Positions 35,366 through 45,749 are shown, counted from the stretch's first letter. The stretch is DNA of 64,000 nt from Stutzerimonas sp. S1 (GCF_025966695.1 NZ_JAOEIY010000007.1:262918-326917); one strand, 5' to 3'. A program made the numbers and translations. Notes: generated from the letters alone by a model not told the origin.

Positions 35366-37110
35366 CACTTTTTCTCCTGCGTGAAATCGCAGGCGTTGGG
35401 CGCCTCAGCCGGACGCGGCTCGAAATCCAGATGCTTCGGCTCGGCCAGCCATTCGTGGCCCTTGAGCATCATCTCGAAGTAGATCGACGGCATCCATTGC
35501 GTCTTCAGGCGCCAAGCCAGGCGTCGGGGCACTCGTGGGTCGAGGGGGAAAGTTGGCAGCAATTTTCCGCCATAGCCGAACTCGGCGAGGATGACCTTGC
35601 CACGCTCGACAGTCAGTGGGCAGGAGCCGTAGCCGTCATAGATCGCTCGTGGTCCCTCCCCGTGGAGCACGCTCAGCACATTCTCGGCTACCACCGGTGC
35701 CTGCTTGCGCACCGCGGCGGCCGTCTTGGCGTTGGGGGCGGAGCAAACATCGCCGAGGCTGAAAATGTTGCCGAAACGCGGGTGGCGCAGGGTTTCGTGC
35801 TCGGCTTCGAACCAGCCGTCGGCATTGGCCAGCGGGCTGTGGCGAATGAAGTCCGGCGCGTGCTGAGGCGGCACCACGTGCAGCAGATCGAAATCGCGTT
35901 CGATCGTCCGGCTTTGACCGTCGCTATCGGCGACCTTGAACCAGGCCTTGCCCGCCGGGCCGTCGACCGCGGTCAGGTTGTTGTTGAAATTGAGCTGGGC
36001 GCCGTAACGATCGACGTACTGCATCAGCGGAGGCACGAAATCGGCCACGCCGAACAGCACGGCGCCGGCCGAGCAGAAATCCACCTGAATGTCCTTGAGT
36101 ACGCCCTGTCTCAGCCAGTGATCGCAAGACAGATACATGGCTTTCTGCGGCGCCCCGGCACACTTGATCGGCATCGGTGGCTGGGTGAACAGGGCTTTGC
36201 CGTGGCGCAGGTTCTGCACCAGTTGCCAGGTGTAGGGCGCCAGCTCGAAGGCATAGTTGGACGTGACGCCAAACTTGCCGAGGCTGTCGCGAACGCCTTC
36301 GATGGCGTCCCAGTCGAGGCTCAGGCCGGGGCAGACCACCAGTGTCCGGTAGCCGATGCGGCTGCCATCCTCCAGCACCACCTGCTGGTGCTCCGGATCG
36401 AATGCCTCGGCGGCGGCGGAGATCCACTGGGCCTTGGCCGGGATGCAGCGGCTCATTGCGCGCTCGGTTCTGGCGCGATCGAATACTCCCGCGCCGACCA
36501 GGGTCCAGCCTGGTTGGTAGTAGTGCTGCTCCCGCGGCTCGATGATGGCGATGCGCAGGTCCGGGTCGCGTCGGAGCAGGCTGGCGGTCACGGCGCAGCC
36601 GGCAGCGCCGCCGCCGACCACCAGGACGTCGTAGCGCGGCGTGACGGCGAATTTCAAAGCCGGGCTCGGCGGCTCGTCTACGGCAGATTGCCAGTGCTGC
36701 TCCAGACGCGGCAGCAGGGCGGTCAGGTCGTAGTTCGCCTGTTGCGCAGTTTGCAACAGCACTTGCGGGTCGAGATGGTGCGCCTCGGCCAGCGCCCAGA
36801 GGGACGCCGAACGGGTGCCGGTCCGACAAAATGCCAGTGCCGGCCCCTTGATCCGCTCCAGCAAGGCACGAAAGGCCGCGACATCGACATCACTGATCTG
36901 CCCGGAAACCACCGGCAGGTGGTGGTACTCGAGTCCCGATGCCTCGGCCGCCGTGCGCATGGCCTCGCTGGAAGGCTGCCCCTCACCCTCGTTGTCCGGA
37001 CGGTTGTTGATGACGCAGCGAAAGCCGCTGCCCGCCAGCAGTGCCATGTCTGCCGGCTGTAGCTGAGCAGCTACCGAGATGAAGGGAGTCAGGCGCCTAA
37101 TTGTTTGCAT
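35365..37110 (-). CDS. sqr: DUF442 sulfurtransferase-sulfide:quinone oxidoreductase fusion
   Basis: 581 residues in two parts. Residues 1-135 form a DUF442/TIGR01244 phosphatase-like domain ending in the rhodanese-type loop C-R-T-G-T-R-S-A. From about 150 the protein is a flavoprotein: V-L-V-V-G-G-G-A-A-G-C dinucleotide motif, Y-Y-Q-P-G-W-T-L-V-G, and redox cysteines in V-V-C-P-G-L and L-G-D-V-C-S-A-P-N-A-K-T-A-A-A, as in SQR. It oxidises sulfide to sulfane sulfur with quinone reduction at the membrane; the fused domain could accept that sulfur. Starts 22 bases after pdo. The fused form is known in databases. Confidence 0.92.
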   Translation of the reverse strand: MQTIRRLTPFISVAAQLQPADMALLAGSGFRCVINNRPDNEGEGQPSSEAMRTAAEASGLEYHHLPVVSGQISDVDVAAFRALLERIKGPALAFCRTGTRSASLWALAEAHHLDPQVLLQTAQQANYDLTALLPRLEQHWQSAVDEPPSPALKFAVTPRYDVLVVGGGAAGCAVTASLLRRDPDLRIAIIEPREQHYYQPGWTLVGAGVFDRARTERAMSRCIPAKAQWISAAAEAFDPEHQQVVLEDGSRIGYRTLVVCPGLSLDWDAIEGVRDSLGKFGVTSNYAFELAPYTWQLVQNLRHGKALFTQPPMPIKCAGAPQKAMYLSCDHWLRQGVLKDIQVDFCSAGAVLFGVADFVPPLMQYVDRYGAQLNFNNNLTAVDGPAGKAWFKVADSDGQSRTIERDFDLLHVVPPQHAPDFIRHSPLANADGWFEAEHETLRHPRFGNIFSLGDVCSAPNAKTAAAVRKQAPVVAENVLSVLHGEGPRAIYDGYGSCPLTVERGKVILAEFGYGGKLLPTFPLDPRVPRRLAWRLKTQWMPSIYFEMMLKGHEWLAEPKHLDFEPRPAEAPNACDFTQEKK

Positions 37111-37132
37111 GTGACATCCTCCAGGCAGATGG

Positions 37133-37996
37133 TTACAGCACGTCCAGCGGGATCTTCAGATAGCGCGTGCCGTTGCTTTCGGGCTTAGGCAGGTCACCGC
37201 CGCGCATGTTGATCTGCACCGAAGGCAAGATCAGCGTGGGCATCGCCAGAGTGGCGTCGCGCGCGGTACGCATGGCGACGAACTGCTCCTCGCTGATGCC
37301 GCTGTGTACGTGCACGTTGTGCTCGCGTTCGGCTGCGATGGTGGTTTCGTAGAGAAATTCCTCGCGGCCCGGTGCCTTGTAGTCGTGGCACATGAACACG
37401 CGGGTCTCACCTGGCAGCGTGAACAGCTTCTGGATCGACTGGTACAGCGTGCGTGCATCGCCGCCGGGGAAGTCGCAACGGGCGGTACCGTAATCGGGCA
37501 TGAACAGCGTGTCGCCGACGAACGCGGCGTCGCCGATCACGTAGGTCATGCAGGCCGGCGTGTGGCCTGGAGTGTGAATTGCACGCGCCTGGACATTGCC
37601 GATCTGGAAGGTGTCACCGTCGTGAAACAGGTGATCGAACTGGCGACCGTCGGTGGCGAACTCACTGCCGGCATTGAACAGTTTGCCGAAGGTGTCCTGC
37701 ACTACCGTGATCCGGTCACCGATCGCCAGCTGGCCACCCAGTTGCTGTTTCAGATACGGCGCGGCGCTGAGATGGTCAGCATGTACGTGGGTTTCCAGCA
37801 GCCATTGCACCTTCAGGTCGTGTGCGCGCACGTAGTCGATCAGGCGCTCCGCGGTCGCGTGGGAGGTGCGGCCGGATGCCGGGTCGTAGTCCAGGACCGA
37901 GTCGATCAAGGCGCACTGGCGCGTAGAAAGATCGCTGACCACATAGCTGTAAGTGAAGGTCGCTGGATCGAAGAAAGCTTCAACGTGCGGGTTCAT
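37133..37996 (-). CDS. Persulfide dioxygenase (ETHE1-like metallo-beta-lactamase fold)
   Basis: 287 residues. Oxidises glutathione persulfide to sulfite. Metal motif T-H-V-H-A-D-H-L-S-A near residue 70, H-T-P-G-H-T-P-A-C, V-G-D-T-L-F-M-P-D-Y-G and C-H-D-Y give the iron-binding set. First gene of the minus-strand operon pdo-sqr-sulP-rhodanese, with the good RBS GAGGAG before the ATG. DUF442 in related Blh proteins is fused to this enzyme; here it is fused to SQR instead. Confidence 0.93.
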   Translation of the reverse strand: MNPHVEAFFDPATFTYSYVVSDLSTRQCALIDSVLDYDPASGRTSHATAERLIDYVRAHDLKVQWLLETHVHADHLSAAPYLKQQLGGQLAIGDRITVVQDTFGKLFNAGSEFATDGRQFDHLFHDGDTFQIGNVQARAIHTPGHTPACMTYVIGDAAFVGDTLFMPDYGTARCDFPGGDARTLYQSIQKLFTLPGETRVFMCHDYKAPGREEFLYETTIAAEREHNVHVHSGISEEQFVAMRTARDATLAMPTLILPSVQINMRGGDLPKPESNGTRYLKIPLDVL

Positions 37997-38064
37997 GGTT
38001 TGCTCCTCTTCTGTGCGCGGATACCGGTAGGGGTATGGCTGAGTCGATCTTAGCTCCGATTTAG

Positions 38065-38094
38065 GTTATATGCTTAGAATTAATGGTTATTAAT
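38065..38094 (-). promoter_or_regulatory. Candidate promoter and palindrome of the pdo-sqr operon
   Basis: On the minus strand TTAATA (38088-38093), a 17-base spacer and TATAAC (38065-38070). An inverted repeat ATTAAT-N4-ATTAAT (38079-38094) covers the -35 area. It does not match the TACAATAT arms of the ArsR-gene operator, so a different regulator or a relaxed site is possible. Confidence 0.4.
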
Positions 38095-38104
38095 CGGGCG
38101 TGAG

Positions 38105-38120
38105 CCATGCGGACGCATGG
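38105..38120. repeat. Perfect short palindrome upstream of pdo
   Basis: CCATGCG-GA-CGCATGG, 7-base arms with a 2-base centre, between the pdo promoter region and the end of the ABC operon. It could be an operator or a weak transcription barrier. No T run follows. Confidence 0.4.
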
Positions 38121-38177
38121 AGCGTAGGTGCCTTGTGATTACCAAGCGGGTGAGCAGCGGTGACGCTGATGAGCGGG

Positions 38178-38918
38178 TCAGCTTCTGCTGGCGCTGGATT
38201 CGTCGCTGACGATGAGGCCATCGACCAGCTGGACGGTACGCTCGCAATCGGCGGCGAGTCGCGGATCATGGGTCACCACGAGCACCGCACAGCCGAACTG
38301 GGCATTGATGCGGTGAAACAGTTCGAAGATGCTCTGCGCGGTGCGGGTGTCGAGATTGCCGGTTGGCTCGTCGGCCAGCAGCAGCGGCGGCCGGGTCACC
38401 AGCGCGCGCGCGATCGCGACACGCTGCTGTTGGCCGCCGGAGATCTGCGTCGGCTTCTTGTCGGCATACGGACCGAGGCCGACTTCTTCGAGCAGGCCAC
38501 GCGCCAGGTCGATCTCGGCGGCCGATGGGCGGCCGTGGCGGATCATCAGCGGCATCAGCACGTTATCCAGCACGCTGAAGGCCGAAATCAGGTGATGGAA
38601 CTGAAAGACGAAGCCGATTGCCTCGTTGCGCAGGCGGGTACGGGCTTCGTCATCGATGCTCCGCGTCGGGTTGCCGAGCAGATAGAGTTCGCCGGAACTC
38701 GGCGGGTCGAGCAGGCCGATGACGTTCAGCAACGTGCTCTTGCCCGAGCCAGAAGGGCCGATCAGCGCGACCAGCTCGCCTGCACACAGGCGCAGGTCGA
38801 TGCCATGCAGGACTTCGGTTTCCAGCGGCGTGCCGAGATTGAAGCTCTTGCGCACGCCATCCAGGCGCAGCACTTCGCCGGAATGGTTGATCAGGGGGGC
38901 GACGACTGGCTCAGACAT
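38178..38918 (-). CDS. ABC transporter ATPase, LolD/MacB-type
   Basis: 246 residues from the ATG at 38916-38918. Walker A G-P-S-G-S-G-K-S-T near residue 46, signature I-S-G-G-Q-Q-Q-R-V, Walker B L-L-L-A-D-E-P-T-G-N-L-D. It overlaps the permease gene by 8 bases. The three-gene set (membrane-fusion protein, permease, ATPase) is a MacAB/DevABC-like tripartite system that pumps substrate across the envelope with an outer-membrane TolC-type channel, which is not in this window. Substrate unknown. Confidence 0.9.
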   Translation of the reverse strand: MSEPVVAPLINHSGEVLRLDGVRKSFNLGTPLETEVLHGIDLRLCAGELVALIGPSGSGKSTLLNVIGLLDPPSSGELYLLGNPTRSIDDEARTRLRNEAIGFVFQFHHLISAFSVLDNVLMPLMIRHGRPSAAEIDLARGLLEEVGLGPYADKKPTQISGGQQQRVAIARALVTRPPLLLADEPTGNLDTRTAQSIFELFHRINAQFGCAVLVVTHDPRLAADCERTVQLVDGLIVSDESSASRS

Positions 38919-40131
38919 AACGGATCGCCACCGCCGGATCGTAGCGTGCCGCGCGACGGGCGGGCAGGGCGGCCGCCAGCACGCCGGTGAGCGTCGCGAC
39001 CAGCATCGCCACCGGCACCAGTGTTGGCTCGACCGGAATGAAGAACAGGCGCGGCCCGAACAGGTTGAACACCTGCACCAGCCCCCAGCCGACGCCGCCG
39101 CCACAGGCCGAGCCGAGCAGACCGAGCAGCCCGCCTTGGATCAGGAATACCCGCAGGATCTGCTGCCGCGGACTGCCCATTGCCCGCAGGATGCCGATCT
39201 CACGGGTGCGTTGCACGACGCTGACAGCCAGCACGCTGGCGATGCCAAAGGCCACCGAGATGCCGACGAACACGCGGATCATCTCGGTGGTCATGCTTTG
39301 CGAGCTGAGCGCGTTGAGCAGCTGGCCGTTGGTTTCCATCCAGCTTTCGGCGCGCAGCCCGGTCAGGCGCGCGAGGCGTCTGGCGACCTGGTCGGCCTCG
39401 AAGATCTCGGCCACGGTGGTGTCGATCACCGTTACCCCGCCCGGGAGGTCGAGCAGCGTCTGCGCCTGCTTCAGGTCCAGATAGACGTAGCGTTCGTCCA
39501 GCTCGCGCACGCCCAGTTCGAAGATGCCAGCAACATCGACGACCGCTTCGCGGCCTTCGCCGGCATCCAGTCGCAGCTTGTCGCCGACGCCCAGGCCGAG
39601 ATCGCTGGCCAGTTCCTTGCCGATGACCGCGTTGCCGGCGCCAACCAGCAGCTCGCCGGCAATCAGATCCTCCGCCAGCGGGATGATGCGCTGATAGCGC
39701 TGCGGGTCGATGCCGATCAGTGCCACCGAGGCCCGCGCGACACCGCGCCGCGCCAGTGCCGGGCCACTGATCACCGGCGACACGGCGAGGACCTGGGCGT
39801 CCTGATCGAGTACATCGCGGACGTCCTGCCAGTTGCTGATCGAGCGTAGGCGCTGGGCGCGCGGGCTCTCCAATACCAGCGTCAGGCTGCCGTCGGTGGC
39901 CGGCAGCAGGCGGTTGACCTCATCCGGCGGCAGGATGCGGATGTGTGCCTGGGTGCCAAGGGTGCGATCGATGACATTGGCCTGCAGCCCGGTGATCAGT
40001 GCCGTGATGAAGACGATGACCGCCGAGCCGACGGCGATGCCGAAGATGATCAGCAGCGTCTGCATGCGGTTGTCGAGCAGAAAGCGCAGGGCGATCTTCC
40101 ACTCGGTCCACAGCGAGTCGAACAGACGCAT
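38911..40131 (-). CDS. FtsX/MacB-type ABC permease
   Basis: 406 residues. One N-terminal membrane helix (about 20-42), a large periplasmic domain, then three helices near 275-300, 325-350 and 365-390. The FtsX signature E-I-G-I-L-R-A-M-G-S-P-R appears near residue 310. Starts 6 bases after the membrane-fusion gene stop. MacB-like mechanotransmission topology; substrate not predictable. Confidence 0.9.
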   Translation of the reverse strand: MRLFDSLWTEWKIALRFLLDNRMQTLLIIFGIAVGSAVIVFITALITGLQANVIDRTLGTQAHIRILPPDEVNRLLPATDGSLTLVLESPRAQRLRSISNWQDVRDVLDQDAQVLAVSPVISGPALARRGVARASVALIGIDPQRYQRIIPLAEDLIAGELLVGAGNAVIGKELASDLGLGVGDKLRLDAGEGREAVVDVAGIFELGVRELDERYVYLDLKQAQTLLDLPGGVTVIDTTVAEIFEADQVARRLARLTGLRAESWMETNGQLLNALSSQSMTTEMIRVFVGISVAFGIASVLAVSVVQRTREIGILRAMGSPRQQILRVFLIQGGLLGLLGSACGGGVGWGLVQVFNLFGPRLFFIPVEPTLVPVAMLVATLTGVLAAALPARRAARYDPAVAIRYV

Positions 40132-40137
40132 CGCGGC

Positions 40138-41358
40138 TCAGTCCTGAATGCCGGCGGGGATCGCCTGCTCGCGTACGCGAACACGCTGGCCTTCGCGGGC
40201 ATCGTCGGCAAGCACCAGGTCGCCGGCTTGCAGACCGTCGAGCACCTCGCTCATGGCTGTGCCAAGCAGACCGAGGCGTACTTTCACCCGCTCGACCTTG
40301 CCGTTGCGCACCCGCAGTACCTGCGCGCGCTCGCCATCGCGGGCGCGCAGAGCATCGTTCGGCAGCACCAGCGCCTGCTCACGGCGCCCGGTTTCGATGT
40401 TCACCGACACCGTCATGCCCTGACGCAGCAGCTCGGCCGTTTCGTCGAGGTCCAGGTGCACATCGATGGTGCCACGTGCCGTATCGACGCTGGGTGCGAT
40501 GAAGCTTACCCGCGCGGCGAACTCCCGCGCCGGATAGGCATCGGCGATCACGCGGGCGGACTGTCCGAGCGCAACGGGCGCAAGGTTCTTCTCGTCCAGC
40601 GGCAGAAGCACCTCGCGGCTGCCGGCGCGGGCAATTTCCAGCAGGGTGCGCCCTGGCTGGACGAGGTCGCCCGGTTCGACATTGCGGGTCTGCACGATGC
40701 CATCGACATGGGCGTGGATGCGGGTCTTGGCGAGGCCGGCGCGGGCCGCCTCCAGCCGCTGGCGCAGCACCTGTTCCTCGCTGCCGCCTTCGCCCTGCGC
40801 GGCGGCCGCCAGCTGCGCGCGGTCACGGATCACCTTGGCTGCCAGCTCTGCGCGACGGGCCTGCTCCAGTGCTTCGGAGGAAAGCAGCTTGCGTTCGAAC
40901 AGTGTTTCGCGTCGTTCGCGTTCGCGCGTGAGCTGCTCCAGATTGCTCTGTGCGTCGCGCAAGGTGGCCTGGGCTTGCGGTCGGCTGCTGTCGATCAACT
41001 GGCGCAGCGCCGCTTCCGCCTCGCGCAAGCGTGCCAGTTGCTCATCGTCACGCAGCTCCAGCAGCAGGTCGCCGGCCTTGACCGCATCGCCTTCGCGCAC
41101 ATGGCGCGCCGAGATCACCCCGGTAATTTCGCTACCCACCTGGGCAATCGACTGGTTGTCCACCTCGCCGCTGGCGACCACGCGCTGCACCAGGGGGCGC
41201 ATCTCCAGACGATAGCCCGGTAATTGCGGACCTTGCCACTGACGCCAGGCGAGCCAGCCGCCGATCAGGATAACCAGCAGAAGCAGCGGGAGCATGCGGC
41301 GGAAAGACGTTGCGGCGGACAAGACGATCACTCCCTGACGTGGCCGGAAGAGGGCCAT
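40138..41358 (-). CDS. Membrane-fusion (MacA/HlyD-like) periplasmic adaptor
   Basis: 406 residues from an ATG at 41356-41358; no clear RBS, and shorter starts near the S-F-R-R-M-L-P-L anchor are possible. N-terminal membrane anchor (about 20-38), split lipoyl/barrel-sandwich domain (V-S-A-R-H-V-R-E-G-D-A-V-K-A-G-D), a long Arg/Glu/Leu-rich coiled hairpin (about 95-205) and beta-barrel domain. First gene of the export operon. Confidence 0.88.
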   Translation of the reverse strand: MALFRPRQGVIVLSAATSFRRMLPLLLLVILIGGWLAWRQWQGPQLPGYRLEMRPLVQRVVASGEVDNQSIAQVGSEITGVISARHVREGDAVKAGDLLLELRDDEQLARLREAEAALRQLIDSSRPQAQATLRDAQSNLEQLTRERERRETLFERKLLSSEALEQARRAELAAKVIRDRAQLAAAAQGEGGSEEQVLRQRLEAARAGLAKTRIHAHVDGIVQTRNVEPGDLVQPGRTLLEIARAGSREVLLPLDEKNLAPVALGQSARVIADAYPAREFAARVSFIAPSVDTARGTIDVHLDLDETAELLRQGMTVSVNIETGRREQALVLPNDALRARDGERAQVLRVRNGKVERVKVRLGLLGTAMSEVLDGLQAGDLVLADDAREGQRVRVREQAIPAGIQD

Positions 41359-41518
41359 CAAACTGATTCAAGCTTACGGACAAATGTCTCGCATGGGTAC
41401 GGCTGTCCGTGTCGCGCGACGTGGCAGCGCGTCGTGTCGTTTGCCTATCGTGCCCATAGCAGGATCGTGCGCGGCTGCCGGCGCTACAATGGCATCCCGC
41501 TTTCCGGATCAGATTGTC

Positions 41519-42448
41519 ATGGATACTAATCAAAGCCCTGCAGCGACACTTCGTTCCGCCTGGGTAGCTCAGGCGCAGGCCAATCCCTGGGTAGCCGCAG
41601 GACTTGCGGCGGCATTGCTGGCGGTGATCGTGCTACTGCTGGCGAGCGGCTTCAGCGCCTTGCACAACGGCGATCAGGGCAACCTGCGTTACGCGATGCT
41701 CGGCGGCAGCGCAGGTTTTGCCGCCACCGCCGTCGGGGCGTTGCTGGCGATTGGTTTGCGTGACATCTCCGGCCGTACTCAGGACAGCATGCTGGGTTTC
41801 GCTGCTGGCATGATGCTTGCAGCCGCCTCGTTTTCGCTGATTCTGCCTGGGCTTGCCGCGGGCAAGGATATCTTCGGCAGCGGGCCGGCTGCCGCATTGA
41901 CGGTCGTTGTCGGGCTCGGGCTGGGCGTCCTGCTGATGCTCGGGCTTGATTACTTCACGCCCCACGAACATGAAAGCACCGGGCCCTGTGGGCCGGATTG
42001 CGTGCGGCTGAACCGCGTCTGGCTGTTCGTGCTGGCGATCGCGCTGCACAACATTCCGGAAGGCATGGCGATCGGTGTGAGTTTTGCCAATGGCGACATG
42101 AGTGTCGGTGTGCCGCTGACCACGGCGATTTCCATCCAGGATATTCCCGAGGGACTGGCGGTGGCGTTGGCATTGCGCACCACCGGGCTGTCGGCGCTGG
42201 CATCGGCGCTGATCGCCGCCGCCTCCGGGCTGATGGAGCCACTGGGTGCGCTGGTCGGGCTGGGCATGTCCACCGGCTTCGCCATTGCTTATCCGGTCAG
42301 CATGGGGCTTGCCGCCGGCGCGATGATCTTCGTGGTGTCGCACGAAGTGATTCCCGAAACTCACCGCAACGGCCACCAGACACCCGCGACCATCGGCCTG
42401 ATGGCGGGCTTCGCGGTGATGATGTTCCTCGATACGGCGCTGGGTTGA
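41519..42448 (+). CDS. ZIP-family metal transporter
   Basis: 309 residues from the ATG at 41519. Eight membrane segments; the metal-site helices carry H-N-I-P-E-G-M-A-I-G-V-S-F and Q-D-I-P-E-G-L-A-V-A-L-A, the ZIP fingerprint (the second histidine position replaced by Q-D). A short loop H-E-H-E-S before the fourth helix may bind metal. It imports zinc or iron-type divalent ions. Divergent from the export operon and convergent with the motB-like gene. Confidence 0.92.
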   Translation: MDTNQSPAATLRSAWVAQAQANPWVAAGLAAALLAVIVLLLASGFSALHNGDQGNLRYAMLGGSAGFAATAVGALLAIGLRDISGRTQDSMLGFAAGMMLAAASFSLILPGLAAGKDIFGSGPAAALTVVVGLGLGVLLMLGLDYFTPHEHESTGPCGPDCVRLNRVWLFVLAIALHNIPEGMAIGVSFANGDMSVGVPLTTAISIQDIPEGLAVALALRTTGLSALASALIAAASGLMEPLGALVGLGMSTGFAIAYPVSMGLAAGAMIFVVSHEVIPETHRNGHQTPATIGLMAGFAVMMFLDTALG

Positions 42449-42461
42449 CCGACGGCGTCGG

Positions 42462-43175
42462 TCAGGGTTTCTGCGGCTGGGTCTGCATCACCAGTTCGAC
42501 GCGGCGGTTGCTGGCGCGGCCCTGATCGCTGGTGTTGTCGCCCAGCGGACGGGTCTCGGCGTAGCCCGTCGCACTCATCCGACCGGCTGCGATACCGCTG
42601 AGCTGCAGGTAGCGCACCACGCTGCTGGCGCGGCTGGCGGAAAGCTCCCAGTTGGACGGAAAGCGCGCCGTCTGGATCGGCCGATCGTCCGTGTGGCCCT
42701 CGACGATGATCCGATGCGGCGTGGCGGCGAGCGTCGGTACCAGCCGGTCGAGCACGTCCAGTCCGGCATCTTCGAGCTCGGCCTGTCCCGAACCGAAGAG
42801 CAGTTCGCTGCTGATGCGAAAGCTGATGCTGCCCTCGTTGAGGATTACCTCGATGTCCTCGCCCAGATCCATCTCCGGAAGTGGCGACGTGGCCGGTTCG
42901 ATGGCCGGCATCGGCGGGATGATCGGTGCGATGGGCTGCAGGTCGCTGGATACCTGCAGCAGACTGATGTCGCCAGTCTGGCTCGGCCCTGCCGTCTCCT
43001 TCAGCGTCCGTTCGCCGTCACCCTGGCCGGCGAAGGCGAGCATCACCACCAGCATCACCAGCAGCAGGGTGATCATGTCCAGATAGGTGAGCAGCCAGCC
43101 CTCCTGCTCCTCATCGGCGCGCGGCTCCACGTGCCACTTGGCGAAGCGGCCGCCACGCTGCGCTGATCCGTTCAT
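42462..43175 (-). CDS. MotB-like stator protein (OmpA family), second copy in window
   Basis: 237 residues. Short basic cytoplasmic N-terminus, one membrane helix with D33 in L-T-Y-L-D-M-I-T-L-L-L, a Pro-rich linker, and an OmpA-like domain with V-E-G-H-T-D-D-R-P and N-W-E-L-S-A-S-R-A. ATG 1 base after the motA-like stop. Distinct from motD at 3.7 kb. Probably a MotAB-type ion-driven stator or an envelope energiser; the ion cannot be told. Confidence 0.88.
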   Translation of the reverse strand: MNGSAQRGGRFAKWHVEPRADEEQEGWLLTYLDMITLLLVMLVVMLAFAGQGDGERTLKETAGPSQTGDISLLQVSSDLQPIAPIIPPMPAIEPATSPLPEMDLGEDIEVILNEGSISFRISSELLFGSGQAELEDAGLDVLDRLVPTLAATPHRIIVEGHTDDRPIQTARFPSNWELSASRASSVVRYLQLSGIAAGRMSATGYAETRPLGDNTSDQGRASNRRVELVMQTQPQKP

Positions 43176-43176
43176 C

Positions 43177-43986
43177 TCAGGCGCTCTGCTGTGGGTTGCG
43201 TGATCTGCCGGCGTTGCCGTCGCGGATCTCATCGTCATGGTGGGCGATGAAAGATTTCAGCGTCTCGCGCATGTAGGCCGGGCTGCGCTTGTTGCACATC
43301 ATCGAGATACCCTGCATGACCAGATTCATCAGGGCTACCCGCTGCTCTGTCCTGCGCTCCAGCTTCACCGCGACCGGCTTGAGGATCAGGTTGGCCAGTA
43401 ATACGCCATAGAACGTAGTCATCAGCGCGACCGCCAGGCTGCGGCCGATCAGCTGCATGTCACCGCTGCCGAGCATGAACATCAGGTTGATCAGTCCCAC
43501 CAGCGTGCCGATCATGCCGAACGCCGGCGCATAGCTGGCCATGGCACGGAACAGCTGCGCCTCGGCGTTTTCCCGCGCGCGCAACTGGGCGATGCGCCAT
43601 TGCAGCAGGTCGAGGATGTCTTCTTCCGGCGTGTTGTCGATCACCAGCTGCACGCCGGTACGCAGAAACGGGTTGCTGACCCGGTCCACGGCCCGCTCCA
43701 CGGCCGGCAGATCGCCGCTGATCCACAGGCGGGAAATCTGCACCAGCTCCTCGAGATCCTGACGGGTGTACAGCCGTTCGTTGCGCAACACGGTACCGAT
43801 CAGGCCGAACACGCGCATCACCTCGCGCAGCGGGTAGCTGATGAAGGTGGCTGCCAGCGTGCCGACCAGCACGATGCCCAGGCTGGGCAGGTCGAGGAAC
43901 AGCGAGGGGTCGTGTGCGGCGAACAGCATGACAACCGCGAGCAGAGCGATGCTCGCGACAATGCCGATCAGGGTTGAAGGGTTCAT
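43177..43986 (-). CDS. MotA/PomA-like stator protein, second copy in window
   Basis: 269 residues with membrane segments near 5-24, 33-52, 160-180 and 190-212. Motifs S-L-G-I-V-L-V-G-T-L and A-S-Y-A-P-A-F-G-M-I-G-T-L-V-G-L-I-N and L-A-V-A-L-M-T-T-F-Y-G-V-L-L-A-N fit MotA/PomA better than TolQ/ExbB, with a charged cytoplasmic loop. Forms a pair with the following motB-like gene. RBS before the ATG: CCGGAG. Confidence 0.88.
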   Translation of the reverse strand: MNPSTLIGIVASIALLAVVMLFAAHDPSLFLDLPSLGIVLVGTLAATFISYPLREVMRVFGLIGTVLRNERLYTRQDLEELVQISRLWISGDLPAVERAVDRVSNPFLRTGVQLVIDNTPEEDILDLLQWRIAQLRARENAEAQLFRAMASYAPAFGMIGTLVGLINLMFMLGSGDMQLIGRSLAVALMTTFYGVLLANLILKPVAVKLERRTEQRVALMNLVMQGISMMCNKRSPAYMRETLKSFIAHHDDEIRDGNAGRSRNPQQSA

Positions 43987-44113
43987 CGAAACTCCGGCAG
44001 AAGAGGGCGTGCCGCATGGGCACGCGGCATCTAACCGGGTGATTCGGCCGGGATGCCCCCAACTTTAGGCGACATCCTGCCGCGCCGTCGGAAGGAGGCC
44101 GTCAGTGTGCCGG

Positions 44114-45409
<1,296 letters not shown>

Positions 45410-45533
45410 GTTATGGTGGCCCTGCCGGTCCCCCCGCAACGATCAGCCGTGAACCCGGTCAGGCCCGGAAGGGAGCAGCCGCAGCGGTGACATTGTGTGC
45501 CGGGGTGTGGCTGGTAGGGTCCACCTCCATAAC
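45410..45533 (+). ncRNA. ffs: Signal recognition particle 4.5S RNA
   Basis: The universally conserved SRP domain IV core GGTCAGGCCCGGAAGGGAGC lies at 45457-45476, with its pairing partner around GCAGCGGTGA. The outer ends GTTATGG...GGCCCTGCC and GGTAGGG...CCATAAC form the closing stem. It binds Ffh for co-translational membrane targeting. Exact ends are uncertain by a few bases. Confidence 0.95.
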
Positions 45534-45749
45534 GTCCGTTCGTTCATCTCCCTTCTTCTTTATTCGTGTTCCGTTCGCTGGTGCATGTGCATGCTCCGGG
45601 CGTCGTCGTGTCCGCTGATCCGTTGTTGGGGGTGAAGGCTGTGTCGTGCCGGGTTGCAGCCTGGCGCGCGATCCGTATGCTGCCCTCGGTCATTCACCGA
45701 CAGATCGTCGTCGTCACGGCGCCGTGTCGTTCGTTCAAGGAGTATCGGT

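Noticed and set aside
35047..37062. 671-codon open frame antisense to sqr and part of the SulP gene
   Set aside because: Crosses two sense genes with complete motifs; composition is that of an antisense frame and no family is recognisable.
39943..41223. 426-codon open frame antisense to the ABC permease and membrane-fusion genes
   Set aside because: Shadow of two well supported genes; the reading is Gln/His-rich without motifs.
43177..43986. TolQ/ExbB instead of MotA
   Set aside because: Loop length, the motif around A-P-A-F-G-M-I-G-T and the OmpA-type partner fit MotA/PomA; no TolR/ExbD gene is nearby.
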